In this document: in pieces, positions 1 through 12,408 of the stretch
Layout of the letters: each line of letters opens with the position of its first letter
Numbering within the stretch: the first letter of the stretch is position 1
Origin: Hepatocystis sp. ex Piliocolobus tephrosceles
Taxonomy: Eukaryota > Apicomplexa > Aconoidasida > Haemosporida > Plasmodiidae
DNA length: 16,902 nt
Assembly (NCBI GenBank): GCA_902459845.2
Contig: CABPSV020000157.1
Span: 1 to 16,902 of the forward strand
Direction of reading: 5' to 3'
Translations under genes and position numbers: made by a program
Notes under the pieces: generated by a model
The model's database searches: none
The model's input: only the letters and a program-made list of their open reading frames with translations
Told to the model about the DNA's origin: nothing

Positions 1-33
1 TATTAAATTTTAAAAAAATAAAAAAAAATATAT

Positions 34-38
<5 letters not shown>

Positions 39-67
<29 letters not shown>
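39..67. repeat. (AT)n microsatellite
   Basis: Uninterrupted alternating A/T over 29 bases in the 5' flank. Length is likely polymorphic between isolates. Confidence 0.9.
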
Positions 68-69
<2 letters not shown>

Positions 70-70
70 T

Positions 71-127
71 AATAAATCTCCACAAAATGAATAAATCTCT
101 ACATAATAAACAAATATCTACATAAAC
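71..127. repeat. Degenerate 19-bp tandem repeat, three copies
   Basis: Three head-to-tail copies lie at 71-89, 90-108 and 109-127. They share the pattern aayaaatmtcyacawaawn, with a central TCTCCAC/TCTCTAC/ATCTACA-like block. The copies differ from one another by several substitutions but keep the exact 19-bp spacing. The array lies between two (AT)n tracts. Function unknown. Confidence 0.6.
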
Positions 128-133
128 AAATGT

Positions 134-161
<28 letters not shown>
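134..161. repeat. (AT)n microsatellite
   Basis: Alternating T/A for 28 bases, followed by a CATACATATATACATATA stretch that looks like a decayed extension of the same tract. Confidence 0.9.
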
Positions 162-165
<4 letters not shown>

Positions 166-481
166 CATATATACATATAATAAACATCCAATGCATAATA
201 AATAATTATATGTATATAAACATAAAGATGCCATTATTTACATAATTTTTTTTTATTGTAATATTTTGTAGAGCTTTATGTTGTAGTATTATAATTTTTG
301 TTTAATAACAAATTAATGTCAGATTATTTTTATTGTTACAATTTATAAATTAATTTTAACTAAACAGTACTTATTTTTTTTTCATAAGTTATTTACATTA
401 ATATTTTGTTGCATATGCATCGTTCAAAAACAAAGGAAGCGTATGAATTGAATGTATGCATATAGGTACATGTAAGCTTAC

Positions 482-482
<1 letters not shown>

Positions 483-514
<32 letters not shown>
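483..514. repeat. (AT)n microsatellite
   Basis: Alternating T/A for 32 bases, about 165 bases upstream of the start codon of the large gene. Confidence 0.9.
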
Positions 515-519
<5 letters not shown>

Positions 520-679
520 GTGCTTTCATTTGTTGTTAAAAATTTATATGTAAACATGTATGACAATTTTTAACTATGTAGTTCACGCGTCATTGACCAC
601 TTATTTTTTATTTTTATATTTTTTAAACGAATATTTTTACATTTAAAAAAGAAGTAAACCACGGAAGAGTGAATCCAAA

Positions 680-880
680 ATGAAAAAAAAGTCTTTGAAA
701 AACATTAAACGGAAAATATCTCAAGATAAAAAAAAAGGATATTTTGTTTCTTTTTACAGTAAAATACAACAAATTCACGAAACAGATAAGTTACAAACAC
801 AAAATGAATTTATCGATAGCAACTACGATCACTGCACAAAATTTAACAAAAAAAATGTAAAGAATGAAGAAGGTAAGGAA

Positions 881-917
<37 letters not shown>

Positions 918-3900
918 ATAATAATAATAATACTCGCTTATGTATACATGTACCAATACATACGTTCGTACATGTAGACTGCCCGTTTATTTATTTACCG
1001 TTATATGTACTCAATTTTATTTCATACGGAGCAATTTTGTTAAATCTAATTCATGTCTATATAAAATTTATAAATTCTTGGTGCATGTATATACATATAT
1101 GTACTTATGGATTATATACGTTCCCTTTTTTTTTTTTTTTTTTTTTTTTTTGCAGTTTTAAAACACACCAACTTCCATCAAGCGCTAAAGGAATACTCCA
1201 AAAACTGTTTCAACAGTAGCTTCAAAGCCTGTTGCAAAAAGCTATTACCTTTGTCGAATAACTTAATGATTATTATTTTAAAAAAGGACCAGATTTTTAA
1301 TACTCTTTTAATGTATATAAAAAAGTGTGAAGGTAAGAACGATGAGTTTTATTTTTTTAAATTACTTATTTTGTTAGTAAAAGATTTGAAAGAGGAGAGT
1401 AGAAAATATATTAGTAAAATTTTTAAAACTTTATTTTTGAAAATAAATTTTAAAAATTTAGAATTAGTGGAACATATTTTTAACGCATATGCTAACATTG
1501 TTCGTATTTTAAATAAAAGTATTATTAAAAAATTGGATAAGTATATAAAGCTATTTTTACCTTTACTTTATCACAAAAATAATATAATAAAGCTTTTTTT
1601 TTCAGACAGTTTTGCTTATTTATTACGTAAAACATCATTACATGATTTTATAGTTTGTTTTCAAAAACTGTTTCATTTTTTTGATTATGTACCTAAAAAG
1701 AAATTAACAAGTTATTCAGAAACAGTTACGTTATTAATGCTAGAATCGTTAAAAATTAACAATGACAAATTAAATAAAAATATTTCTCCATTTTTAGAAT
1801 ATATAATTTATGTTATTTTTTTACAAAAAAAATATTATTGCAAAGAAACAGGTTATTGTTATGATCCTTACACAAATATTACACAAATAGAAACTTTAAA
1901 AAAATCTTTTACGTTTTTTTTTAATGATTTATATAATTTTACAAAAAAAAAAAATTTAGAATTTGTGGAAATTTTTTTGACTTTTATTTTGAAACAATAT
2001 TCTCTCTCATTTGAGCAATATGACAAGGAAGTATTGTGTTTATTCAAAAATGAAAGTATAAAAAATGAAAGTATAAAAAATGAAAGTATAAAAAATGAAA
2101 GTATAAAAAATGAAAGTATAAAAAATGAAAGTATAAAAAATGAAAGTATAAAAAATGAAAGTATAAAAAATGAAAGTATAAAAAATGAAAATATAAAAAA
2201 TGAAAGTATAAAAAATGAAAGTATAAAAAATGTATTACTGAGTCCAAAAAATGCACCCTTTTTTTGTACAACACAAGATGAAGATGATAATATGTATAAT
2301 AATATAAATGGTGCTATTTCAAATGAAAACAACTGCAATAATAAATGTTTATTAAAATGTAAACAACAAAAGAACACAAGTACATGTGGACAAGTTTATT
2401 TGATACAAAGCGATCTAAAAAATAATTTACCAAATAGACAACAGTTAGATGCATCAAAAAATTGTATAGAAGCGATACATAACATAATGGAAGATACGTG
2501 TAATGTGTCCGACGATTTATGCGATGTGAATAAGGACACATGTACAAACGGAACCATCAGTACATGCCACAATATAATGAAAAATTTTTACTACACGACT
2601 AATTTTTTTTTAAAAAAAATCTTAAGTATATGGCTAAGAAAAGATAATGAGAAAAAAGGTATACTAAGTGAAACAATTCGAAACGAATTATTTAAATATG
2701 CACAAAGTTTAATAGACACCGAACTAAATTATATTACTTTTTTTTATATATGGAATATGTATGACCATATATTTTTTGTATTACATTTTGACAATATTCA
2801 CACGGAAGAGGTATGTACCATGTACATAACACTAGTTAAAATTTTTATAAATTTTTTAAAAAAGGAGCAAAAAAAATGTGAAAACAATGAAAATATATTC
2901 CTTCAACATTTGTTATATTTATTTGTTGTCAATATAGATCATTTTTTGAATGAAAAAAGTTCAAACTGTTCTGATCAATACGTCCAGATATTTCTTACAC
3001 ACGTGTATATAGAAATAATAACAAATTTTCAAAGCATAGATGAACGTCTTTTTTTCAATACATATTTTATTATATTAAAGGATAACATTAGTGTTAAATA
3101 TATGAAAAATGGGTTAGAAGATGGGGATAAGTCAAACACATATTTAAAAAATGGTGACCATAATTATACAAACCAAAAAAAAACTCTTTGTGTAAAAAAT
3201 AATATACTAAAATTCGATAAACTATTCATTGCCAAAATGTTTATATTGCACGATATTATGAGTGTGATAGATAATAAAAAAAAAAACAGAAAATTCAGTA
3301 ATAGTAATTGCTGTATCCATGGAAAGGACATGGAACGATATGGTACAATGCAAAATCGAAATAATAACATAAATTATAAAATAAACAATAAAATAAACAG
3401 TAAAATAAACAATAAATTAAACAGTAAAATAAACAATAAAAAAAATATTAATAGTAATAAAAGAACAGCCAACAGTGACAATATTACAACAAATGATTTA
3501 TGTTACATTTGCATTGATGAAAAAAAAACCAATGCAACAAACAAATTTGTGTTGTACATTTTGAATAAAATAAATCAATTGGCTATAATTATAAAAAGTG
3601 TGAATGGAGAGGAAAAAAAAAACATTTCTTTAATTACAGTAAATAATTTAATATTAATTTACATACAATCAGTAGTACATTTTTTATTTGTGTTTACAAA
3701 TCTTTTAGTAAAAATGGGTACTACAGATGATGTATTATGGCTTACTATATGTGATGAACCGAACGAAAAATCTCATACAACTCTGACTGAATTTGCATTA
3801 CAACTTCAAGTTATGTGTACCGACTTAGAACAGCTAAAATGGAATTGTTTTTTACAATGTAGTAATAAAAAACAAAAAAATGTTTATCATGACACAATAA

Positions 3901-6900
3901 TTTATATAAATTATGTTATACTCAACATCAATATAATTATATCAAACATTTTTAACAGTAGTAGTTACTTAAATAATGTAATATACTGGAATAGTTTTAT
4001 TACAAATCAGAACAATGTTTTTTTAAAATTTTTAAATAAATTAGAAAATAATGACATTTATTGTGGTAATACATATATGGATAAAATAAAATGTATAATA
4101 ACAAATTTGTATAAAAATAATTATTTCAAACAAGAACCAAATTTTATATATTTTTATTTGAAAGTAATAAAAAAGATTTTTATGTTTTATGAATTATTTA
4201 ACAGAGCAACTATAATAGAGGTATGTAAATTGTTAATGCAGGCATATGTTGACATAAATTTACAAGGTGTTAGCATTGGCAACAATGAGTGGGTCCGACA
4301 TACGGAACAAAATATGTCACAACATACGGAACAAAACGTGACACAACTTGCAGATTCAAACACGACATTCATCACGCCAATCGATTATCACTATAAAAAA
4401 ATGTTCTACATTTTCGATCATATTTTATATTTCCAGAATGTTAAATATATAATAACACATGTAAAAATATATGATTCGAAAATACAAGACATAATAAACT
4501 ACATAAATAGCTTAAAATATATTAATATATTTAATGAGTATATAAATAAAATAACAACAAAAATTTTAATTACCGAATTAATGTTTTTATTAAATGCTAA
4601 ACTGGTCACTATTGGTAAAACAATTATTTCTCAATTAAAATCGTTTTTATTATCTTATAATGTAGACAAAAAAATAATATGCAACAAAGAAAAAGACATA
4701 TGTTATCAATCAAAATTCTATTTTTATATTATTAAAAATATATTTAAAATTGGTTGGAACAAGTTTTTTTTATTTGAACAACTAGTGTTAAAAAATCATG
4801 AACAAAATAAACCGATGGAAATGGAAATATTGAAAGAAGAGAATTTAAAAGATTTTACAGAAAACGAAGGTGTTGAACAAAACGAAGATGTTGAAGAAAG
4901 TAACTTAGAATTAGACGAGGTAAAAGAGCCTAATCAATCAATAAAACATGACAAAAACATATTTAACAAAAAAAAACAACACGATACATTATATGAAATA
5001 AAAAACATAATATTAACTAATAACAAAACAAACAAACAGTATTTATTTCATTATGTAAATGATCAGAAAACAAAAAAAAATAATAACAGTAGTGATAGCA
5101 GTGGTGATAGTAGTGGTAATAGCAATGGTAATAGCAGTGGTAACAAAGATGAGTGCGCACTTATTGATGCAAATGTATATACTACTAAATATATTTTTAA
5201 AACTAGTATACACATATTTGATATAATAATGTTAAATTCATTATTAAATAGTAATATAAATTTATTTTATAAATTAAAAATATTAAAATTATACGAATGG
5301 ATTATTTGTTATTTTATAATGAAATGTGTTTATTATATAAACAAATTAAAATGTTATACATTAACAGATAATATATTTGAAATAACTTATAACATTATCA
5401 GTATGGTTTTTGGTCATAAACTTTTTTCTGAAACTGGTAAAGACATTGTTCATGTGTGTTTAGGAAATACAATACATAATGACAACGGTAATAACCAACA
5501 CAACAACGACAATAACCAACACAACAACGACAATAACCAACACAACAACGACAATAACCAACACAACAACGACAATAACCAACACAACAACGACAATAAC
5601 CAACACAACAACGACAAAAACCAACACAACAACGACAATAACCAACACAACAACGACAAAAACCAACACAACAACGACAAAATAAAAGACCATATTTTCC
5701 ACACAATCTGCAAAATAAAAACTGAAACATACAAACTCGTTAACACATATATGTACAAAATAAACACCTTAAACATATCAAACATTTTAAAATTTATAAA
5801 TATCTTATCTTTTTACAATGATAAATTAAATAACTATCGAAATGATATAATAGAAATATTATCCCAAAATAAAATAAATTTTACTATGTTACTATTAAAT
5901 ATAAAAAAAGAAGATGGTGATATTATTATACCTATTTTAGTAAAAATTATATTTTCTTTATTAGAAAATAACAAAATCAGTAACATGAAATTAAAAAAAA
6001 ACATAATTTTTTATTTATCAAGCGTTTCATATAGTAATTATAGTTACATATTAATACCTATTATTTATTTTTTTACAAACGTTTATAAAAATGAAGTAAA
6101 TTATGATAACTTGCTAAGACATGAGGACAAAGAAAAAGTACTTTTTCAATTTTTGAATGATGCACGGGGCGACTTTTATAATCACTGGAATTATTGTTGG
6201 GATGTACAAACGGGGAGTAAAAAAGTTAGTCAAAGTGATCGTCAAAGTGATTGTCAAAGCGATCACCAAAGAGATCACCAAAGAGATCACCAAAAAAATC
6301 ACCAAAGAAATCACCAAAGCGATAGTAACAAATGTAGTAACGATAAATATAGTATAGGTAGAGACACCTTTTCGTATGAACAAATTTTTAATAGTTCATA
6401 TTGGACTTTTAATAGTTACATTATTGAAATAAGAAAAGATATTTTATCAAACACATTGGTTTTTAAAAAAAAAATAAATTTATTAATTAACATGATACAT
6501 ATTATGAAACATAAGTTAGGTACCTATTCAAATTTTATCTTACATATTTTTATTACAATTTTATATTATATTAATTCGTATTGGTTAATAAAAAAAAGAA
6601 CAAAAAAAAATAATAAAATTTTTTTAATTAAGAAGAAGAAAAACGATGTTATTTTGAACGATATGCGTTATGAGTACACGATTAGTAAAGATATTTGTCA
6701 TGTAGTTGATGGTATAACGAAAACAGAAAAAAATGATTGTGATGGTTGTGATGAAGGTGATGCTGATTTGATTATAAAAAAAAAACGTAGATACAATAAC
6801 GATTATGGTACATGTAGTAACATAATGCAACTGGTAGGTGAAAATAAAAAGGATATAAAAAAAATGTCTATTACTAACAATACAGCTGTTGCTACTGTGA

Positions 6901-9900
6901 CACAAACAAACGATTGTAATGACACATGTGATAATACCACAAAACTTATTCATGTCCAATTTGATTTATATAATAATTTTCTTAAAAATATACATAAAAA
7001 ATGTATTGAACTTATAATATTTATTTTAGATAACTTTAATATAAACGAATGTAACATTACTAAAGCAAAAATGTTATTTACTTTTTTATTTTACAAAAAT
7101 ATAAAAGTTATTAACTCAACAAATATATTTTTTCGTTTACTATTTCGAGTTTGGTGCAGAAACGAATTATACTATGACTGTTATATAAATACAATCCCCA
7201 ACTCTATTTTAATATTAACAAAAATTATAAATAGTGATAAAATAATCAAACACTTAAAAAAAAACGAATGGCAAAGTTTAAGTGACAAAGTTTTTATTGT
7301 TATTCTGCGTCTGTGTGGTTATACTACTGTGGAGGAAGATCAGGAGCGTGTTATTGAAAAAAATGCTCGCATAGAGTACGCGAAAAACAGTAAAAGCAAG
7401 CAGCACACTTCACAAAAAAAAAATATAGTAGTTAAAAAAGAAAACAGAATACCCTATGACACGATACTCCAAAAAAATAACAATAATAATAAAGGCTTTG
7501 GCATTTCAAAGGGTATGAAAATTTTGAAACCGTATGTACCTAATATTATAGCATGTATAAAACAAAACATTTTAAAAAAATATGAAAGATTTTTGTTAGA
7601 GATGGGGGTTAATGGTTTTACCCTTCCTAATGCAACTACAAGTTCTACCACATTTTTAAAAAAAAAAAAAAAAATAAACGCAATAAAAGTTATTGGTTAT
7701 AAAGAATTGTATATTTTAATTGAATTATCTGCTTTTAATTTAGATATAATGCAAAGTATAAATATTATAAACTTAATAATTGTGATTATAAGGTCGAACC
7801 CTAATATATTATTTATTGATAAATATGATAATATAAATAAAATGAAACTAGCATTAATAACTTTAAAAAAATTAATACTAGATATAACAAATAAAAACAA
7901 TTTAAATAAAAAAAAAAATAAAAATAAATTAAATTTGGTACTTTATAAATCTAAAAATGTTTATAATAACTGGAATGATAGTATGATAGCATCGGGATAT
8001 GAAGAAGTGGGAAAACATAATGTTGCTAGTCAGAAAGAAGACGAACAAAAAAAAAAACATCAACAAAAACATCAACAAAAACATCAACACAAACCTGTTT
8101 TTAACTTTAACAAAACTAAAACATATGATTACTCCCAATATATAATGGATTTATGTTATAAAATAAAAAACATGTTATTTGAAATAATACCTAAATGTTA
8201 TGATATATCATGTCGAATACTTGCAAGTGAACTTTTAATTATTGTAGGATGTGTTTTTATAAAAATACAAAATATAAAAAAATATATATCTGTTTTTAAA
8301 AAAAATATAGACATATTTTTAAACAAAACTAATGATTTAAATTATAACTCGCAAAGCTATATGAAATATATAATGAAAATACCAGTAAAAAATGTAACTA
8401 TAAAAAATAATAAATATTGTACCTTTTTACAAATTGCTCAAATATTTTCTGCTTTAAATATTATTAATGAATCTGTTTATTCACATGAGTATGACTCCGA
8501 CACACAGTTTTTGATTCTTATGGTTTTGTGTAATCTAGACATATCATATGTTGTGAATAGCTATATAAGAGAGGGTAGTGATCAACAAACTGTGGTAACT
8601 GACGATGTATTTACACCCATGACTATGGAGCCTGTACTTACTAAAGAACCTACAGGCCAAAAACCTACAGGCCAAAAACCTACAGGCCAAAAACTTACAG
8701 GCCAAAAATCTACAGGCCAAAAATCTACAGACCAAAAACCTACAGGCCAAAAATCTACAGACCAAAAACCTACAGACCAAAAACCTACAGACCAAAAACT
8801 TACATTCCGAAACGTATTCATAAAAAGTGATAAGACCCACCTGGAAATATTAATAAACCACTGCTTATTTATGATTTATGTCGAAAATAGTAACGAAATG
8901 ATGATCGTAGATAAGTCTATTCAGTTTGTGTTGTTATTTGTAAAGATTTTAGCTGCTTTATTAAAGGCATATAAAAATAAAAGTAACGAAAAACACTCTG
9001 GTAAAAACTTTCTTTATAACAGTATGGCAAGAGATATCAACATTTACATGCATTTTATTGTTAATATAATTATGCCTAAAGTATTAAAAGCATTTAAACA
9101 AAATATAGATCAATTTACAAAAGTATCTTTACAAATAATACTCACTATATCACAATATATATGTCCTTATATAAACATACTTAAAAAATTAAAAGTTGAT
9201 AATTTTATTTTAAAAATAAGAAATATTTACATGAACATATGCCAAATCAAATTAAGTACAAGTACAACTTTGCAACCGTCTTCTTATATAAAAAGTAAAG
9301 AATGTTCGATAGCAAATGAGCCAAACGAAAGAGATGGAATAGGCGAAAGAGGTGAGCGAAACGAGCGAGACAAACGGAGTGACAAGAAAAATGCTACACT
9401 TTCAACGACATATAAGCAAGACGTAGCTATCAAACATAACGTACAAAAAGGTGAAAGCACACACAATACTAACAACTCAAACGTAAAAGGAACAATATTA
9501 GATAAACTATTATTTTACGATTTTTATTATTATACAGTTTTAAACGGTACAGAAAAAAAACATAAAGATAGTGAAGATCATGATAATGTAAAACAAAAAA
9601 ATAAAAAAAATAAAATTGTTGAAAATTTAATTGATATAAAATCTGAAAACAATCATGAAGCAATAAAAAAATTAATTACTATTGCTCCACATGTTTCTTT
9701 TTATACAATTGATAAAATAATTATCCCATTAATTATAAATAATATTTTACAATCACATACAAAAAAAGAAACTTACAACAAAAATCTGTGCATGATTAGT
9801 ATGAAATTACTTGGAATATGCATACAAAAGGTGACCATTAAAACAGTTTATGTTTTATTACAGATATTTTTATCGGAACTGAAAAAAAATTCGTTTAATA

Positions 9901-12365
9901 AGGTGTATATAGAAAAGGTTATTAGTCATATAATACGTACATACGATTTTGAGATTTTGCGAACTGTAGGAGTAACAATTGTGGAGGATAAAACAACCGT
10001 GGAGGGTAAAACAACTGTAGAAGATAAAACAACTGTAGAAGATAAAACAACTGTAGAAGATAAAACAACTGTAGAAGATAAAACAACTATAGAAGATAAA
10101 ACAACTGTAGAAGATAAAACAACTATAGAAGATAAAACAACTGTAGAAGATAAAACAACTGTAGAAGATAAAACAACTGTAGAAGATAAAACAACTGTAG
10201 AAGATAAAACAGCCGTGAAAGATAAAACAATAGAGAGAGACGACACAGTGATGAAAGATGGTACTAGCGAAATCGAATCGAACGAACAAACGGACCCCAA
10301 AAAAACAGAAACAGAAACTACATCATATAATAACAAAATCAATAGAGTAGTTAGGAAAAAGCAAAAGTTAAAATTTTTTTTTATTTGTAACAAATTTAAA
10401 CAGAATACTATACCTCAACTAAGATATTTAATGTTTGAAAAAATAACAAAAACAGGTATGAACATAAAAAATAAAAGTTATATAAATAATTTATTTGCAG
10501 ATAATAAAAATAATGATGTAGTTGCTAAACCAGATATTATTTTATCTTTTTTGGTTTTACTTAATAAAACGAGTAATAGTTTTGAAAAAGATTTGAATAA
10601 TATCATTTATAAATTATGTCGTTGTCTATCCTCAAAATATAATAAAGTAAGAAGCGAAGCAAAAACAGCTCTATGTTATATTTCAATGTATTTAGGAATA
10701 GACTATGTAGAAATTATAATAAAACATATGTCTATTCAGTTAACTAAAGGTTATCACATACCTATTTTTTTAAACACTGTTAGTAGCATTTTTGATTCGA
10801 TATTGTATAAAAAAGAAAATTTTTTGGAAAAGAATTTTTTTAAATTTGGCATTAACATGGGTAATGATAGAATGTGTGATAATAACATGGTTGATTGTGA
10901 TACTACTAACTTGAAAACTCCAAATAACAAAAAAAAATCATCACATTATCAAAAAAAAAACCAAAAAAAAATACAACAACAAAATTATAAACGAACAGAA
11001 AAAGAAACTGACGCCATGTACAACAACTTGTGTAAAAACATTTGCAACATGATTAAACAAGAAATTGTAACTGATATTGAAAAGAAAAGCGCAGACATTA
11101 ATAAGAAAAATATAAAAAGGAAAACAAAAGAAAGTCAAAAAACGTACGGAGCTAACATAATTAAATTATTAATTATATTATTACCAGAAAAATACATAGA
11201 AATAAATATATTAACATTTTTAGAAGGTTTATTTAATGGAGAAACATTTGAAGAAAACGAAGTAGATAAAACATTTATTTTTAAAAAAAATTATTTATTT
11301 ATGGTTATGTCTTTTTTTAATAAATTCATAAAAGGATTACAAGAAAAAAAGGATATTAATTTAAGATTTTTACTTAGTATTATATACAAAATGTTAATAA
11401 AAGCTATTTATTTTTTTAAAGGAGATAATTATGAAAAATTATGTTTAGTTATGAAAAATCAAAATATACTACAATTTAACAACAATATATCATCAGATCC
11501 TGTTACAAGTTTTTATAATCTTAAACAATGCTTACAATTTAATTTATTAATAAAAAAGGAAAAAGAATTTTATTTAGGTAATAATTATAATCAACAACAA
11601 ATATTATATCATGACAAAAAAAAAAAAAATAATCTAGATTTAATACAAGGTACCTTTCGAGAAAAAAGTATCTACAAATATATCAATAGTAATAAAAAAT
11701 ATGATTTCCAAATACATGCACAGATATTAGCAAAATATGCTTTAAAATTGTTATTATTTGCTGTTAAATCTTCAACTAAATGGCTTCAAATGAGTAATAA
11801 TGAACAGCTACATAAAAAAAATAATGTCTCTGTATATGACCCAAGTAGTACCATGGCTCTTTGCATAAGCAATCAGAACCAGGATGAGAACCGGAACGAG
11901 AACCAGAACCAGGACCAGAACCAGGACCAGAACCAGGACCAGAACCAGAATCAAAACTACAGCCAAAACAAAAACGACTCGACTACAGGAAATAGTACTA
12001 TCACAGAAATACTTACCAAATTAAACCAGAGTAATACAAATTTAGGTTTAATTGAATATGTTAATTTAATTGAACCATTACTTGTTTATTGTTTTTGTGA
12101 TGGTAAAGATGACGTTTTTATTTTATCATCTAATTGTATCAAATTAATTAAAAAAAAAAAATATAGTACTTTCACAAAATATGGATCGTTAATTATTATC
12201 TCTTCGGTTAATATATTGAAAAATATTCCAAACTATTATAGTCAAGAATTTGATAAACTTATTCTATCATGTATTGATACTTTAACTTATTTTTTAAAAA
12301 GTAATAACAGTAGTGACATTGTGTCTTGGCTTAATTATCCTATATCGCAGAGAAATGAATCTAGT

Positions 12366-12408
<43 letters not shown>

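Larger units (their letters stand above)
1..679. other. 5' flank of the UTP20 gene; no gene seen
   Basis: This is non-coding, extremely A/T-rich sequence with stops in all frames. It holds three (AT)n tracts and a small 19-bp tandem repeat, listed separately. The last 100 bases are mixed in composition and should hold the 5' UTR and part of the promoter of the downstream gene. A short upstream reading frame (ATG at 556, five codons then TAA) and minimal ATG-stop pairs occur before the true start, as is common in Plasmodium 5' leaders. No TATA-like element or AP2 site stands out enough to call. Confidence 0.7.

Noticed and set aside
1107..1155. ATG at 1107 as the start of the giant gene
   Set aside because: It lies in intron 1 and would begin with MDYIRSL and a Phe run from the polypyrimidine tract. 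Splicing from the consensus donor at 873 joins a conserved-looking N-terminus in correct phase.
680..1219. Open reading frame of 179 codons starting at the true ATG
   Set aside because: Only its first 64 codons are real exon; the rest is intron 1 read through (poly-Lys, poly-Asn, poly-Phe), and it ends out of frame in exon 2.
1868..2377. Antisense frames opposite the KNESI array
   Set aside because: They encode FILSF repeats, exact shadows of the sense repeat, with no independent coding character.
5398..5785. Several overlapping antisense frames rich in Cys, Val or Leu
   Set aside because: They arise because the 21-bp unit has no antisense stop; three frames open at once is a sign of repeat artefact.
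8544..8840. Antisense frames opposite the PTGQK array
   Set aside because: Shadow of the sense repeat; no conserved pattern.
2046..10232. CRISPR-like direct repeats
   Set aside because: Units are contiguous, without spacers, and are in frame with one protein in a eukaryotic genome.
9870..10393. Antisense frames opposite the VEDKTT array
   Set aside because: Shadow frames from a stop-free 18-bp unit.
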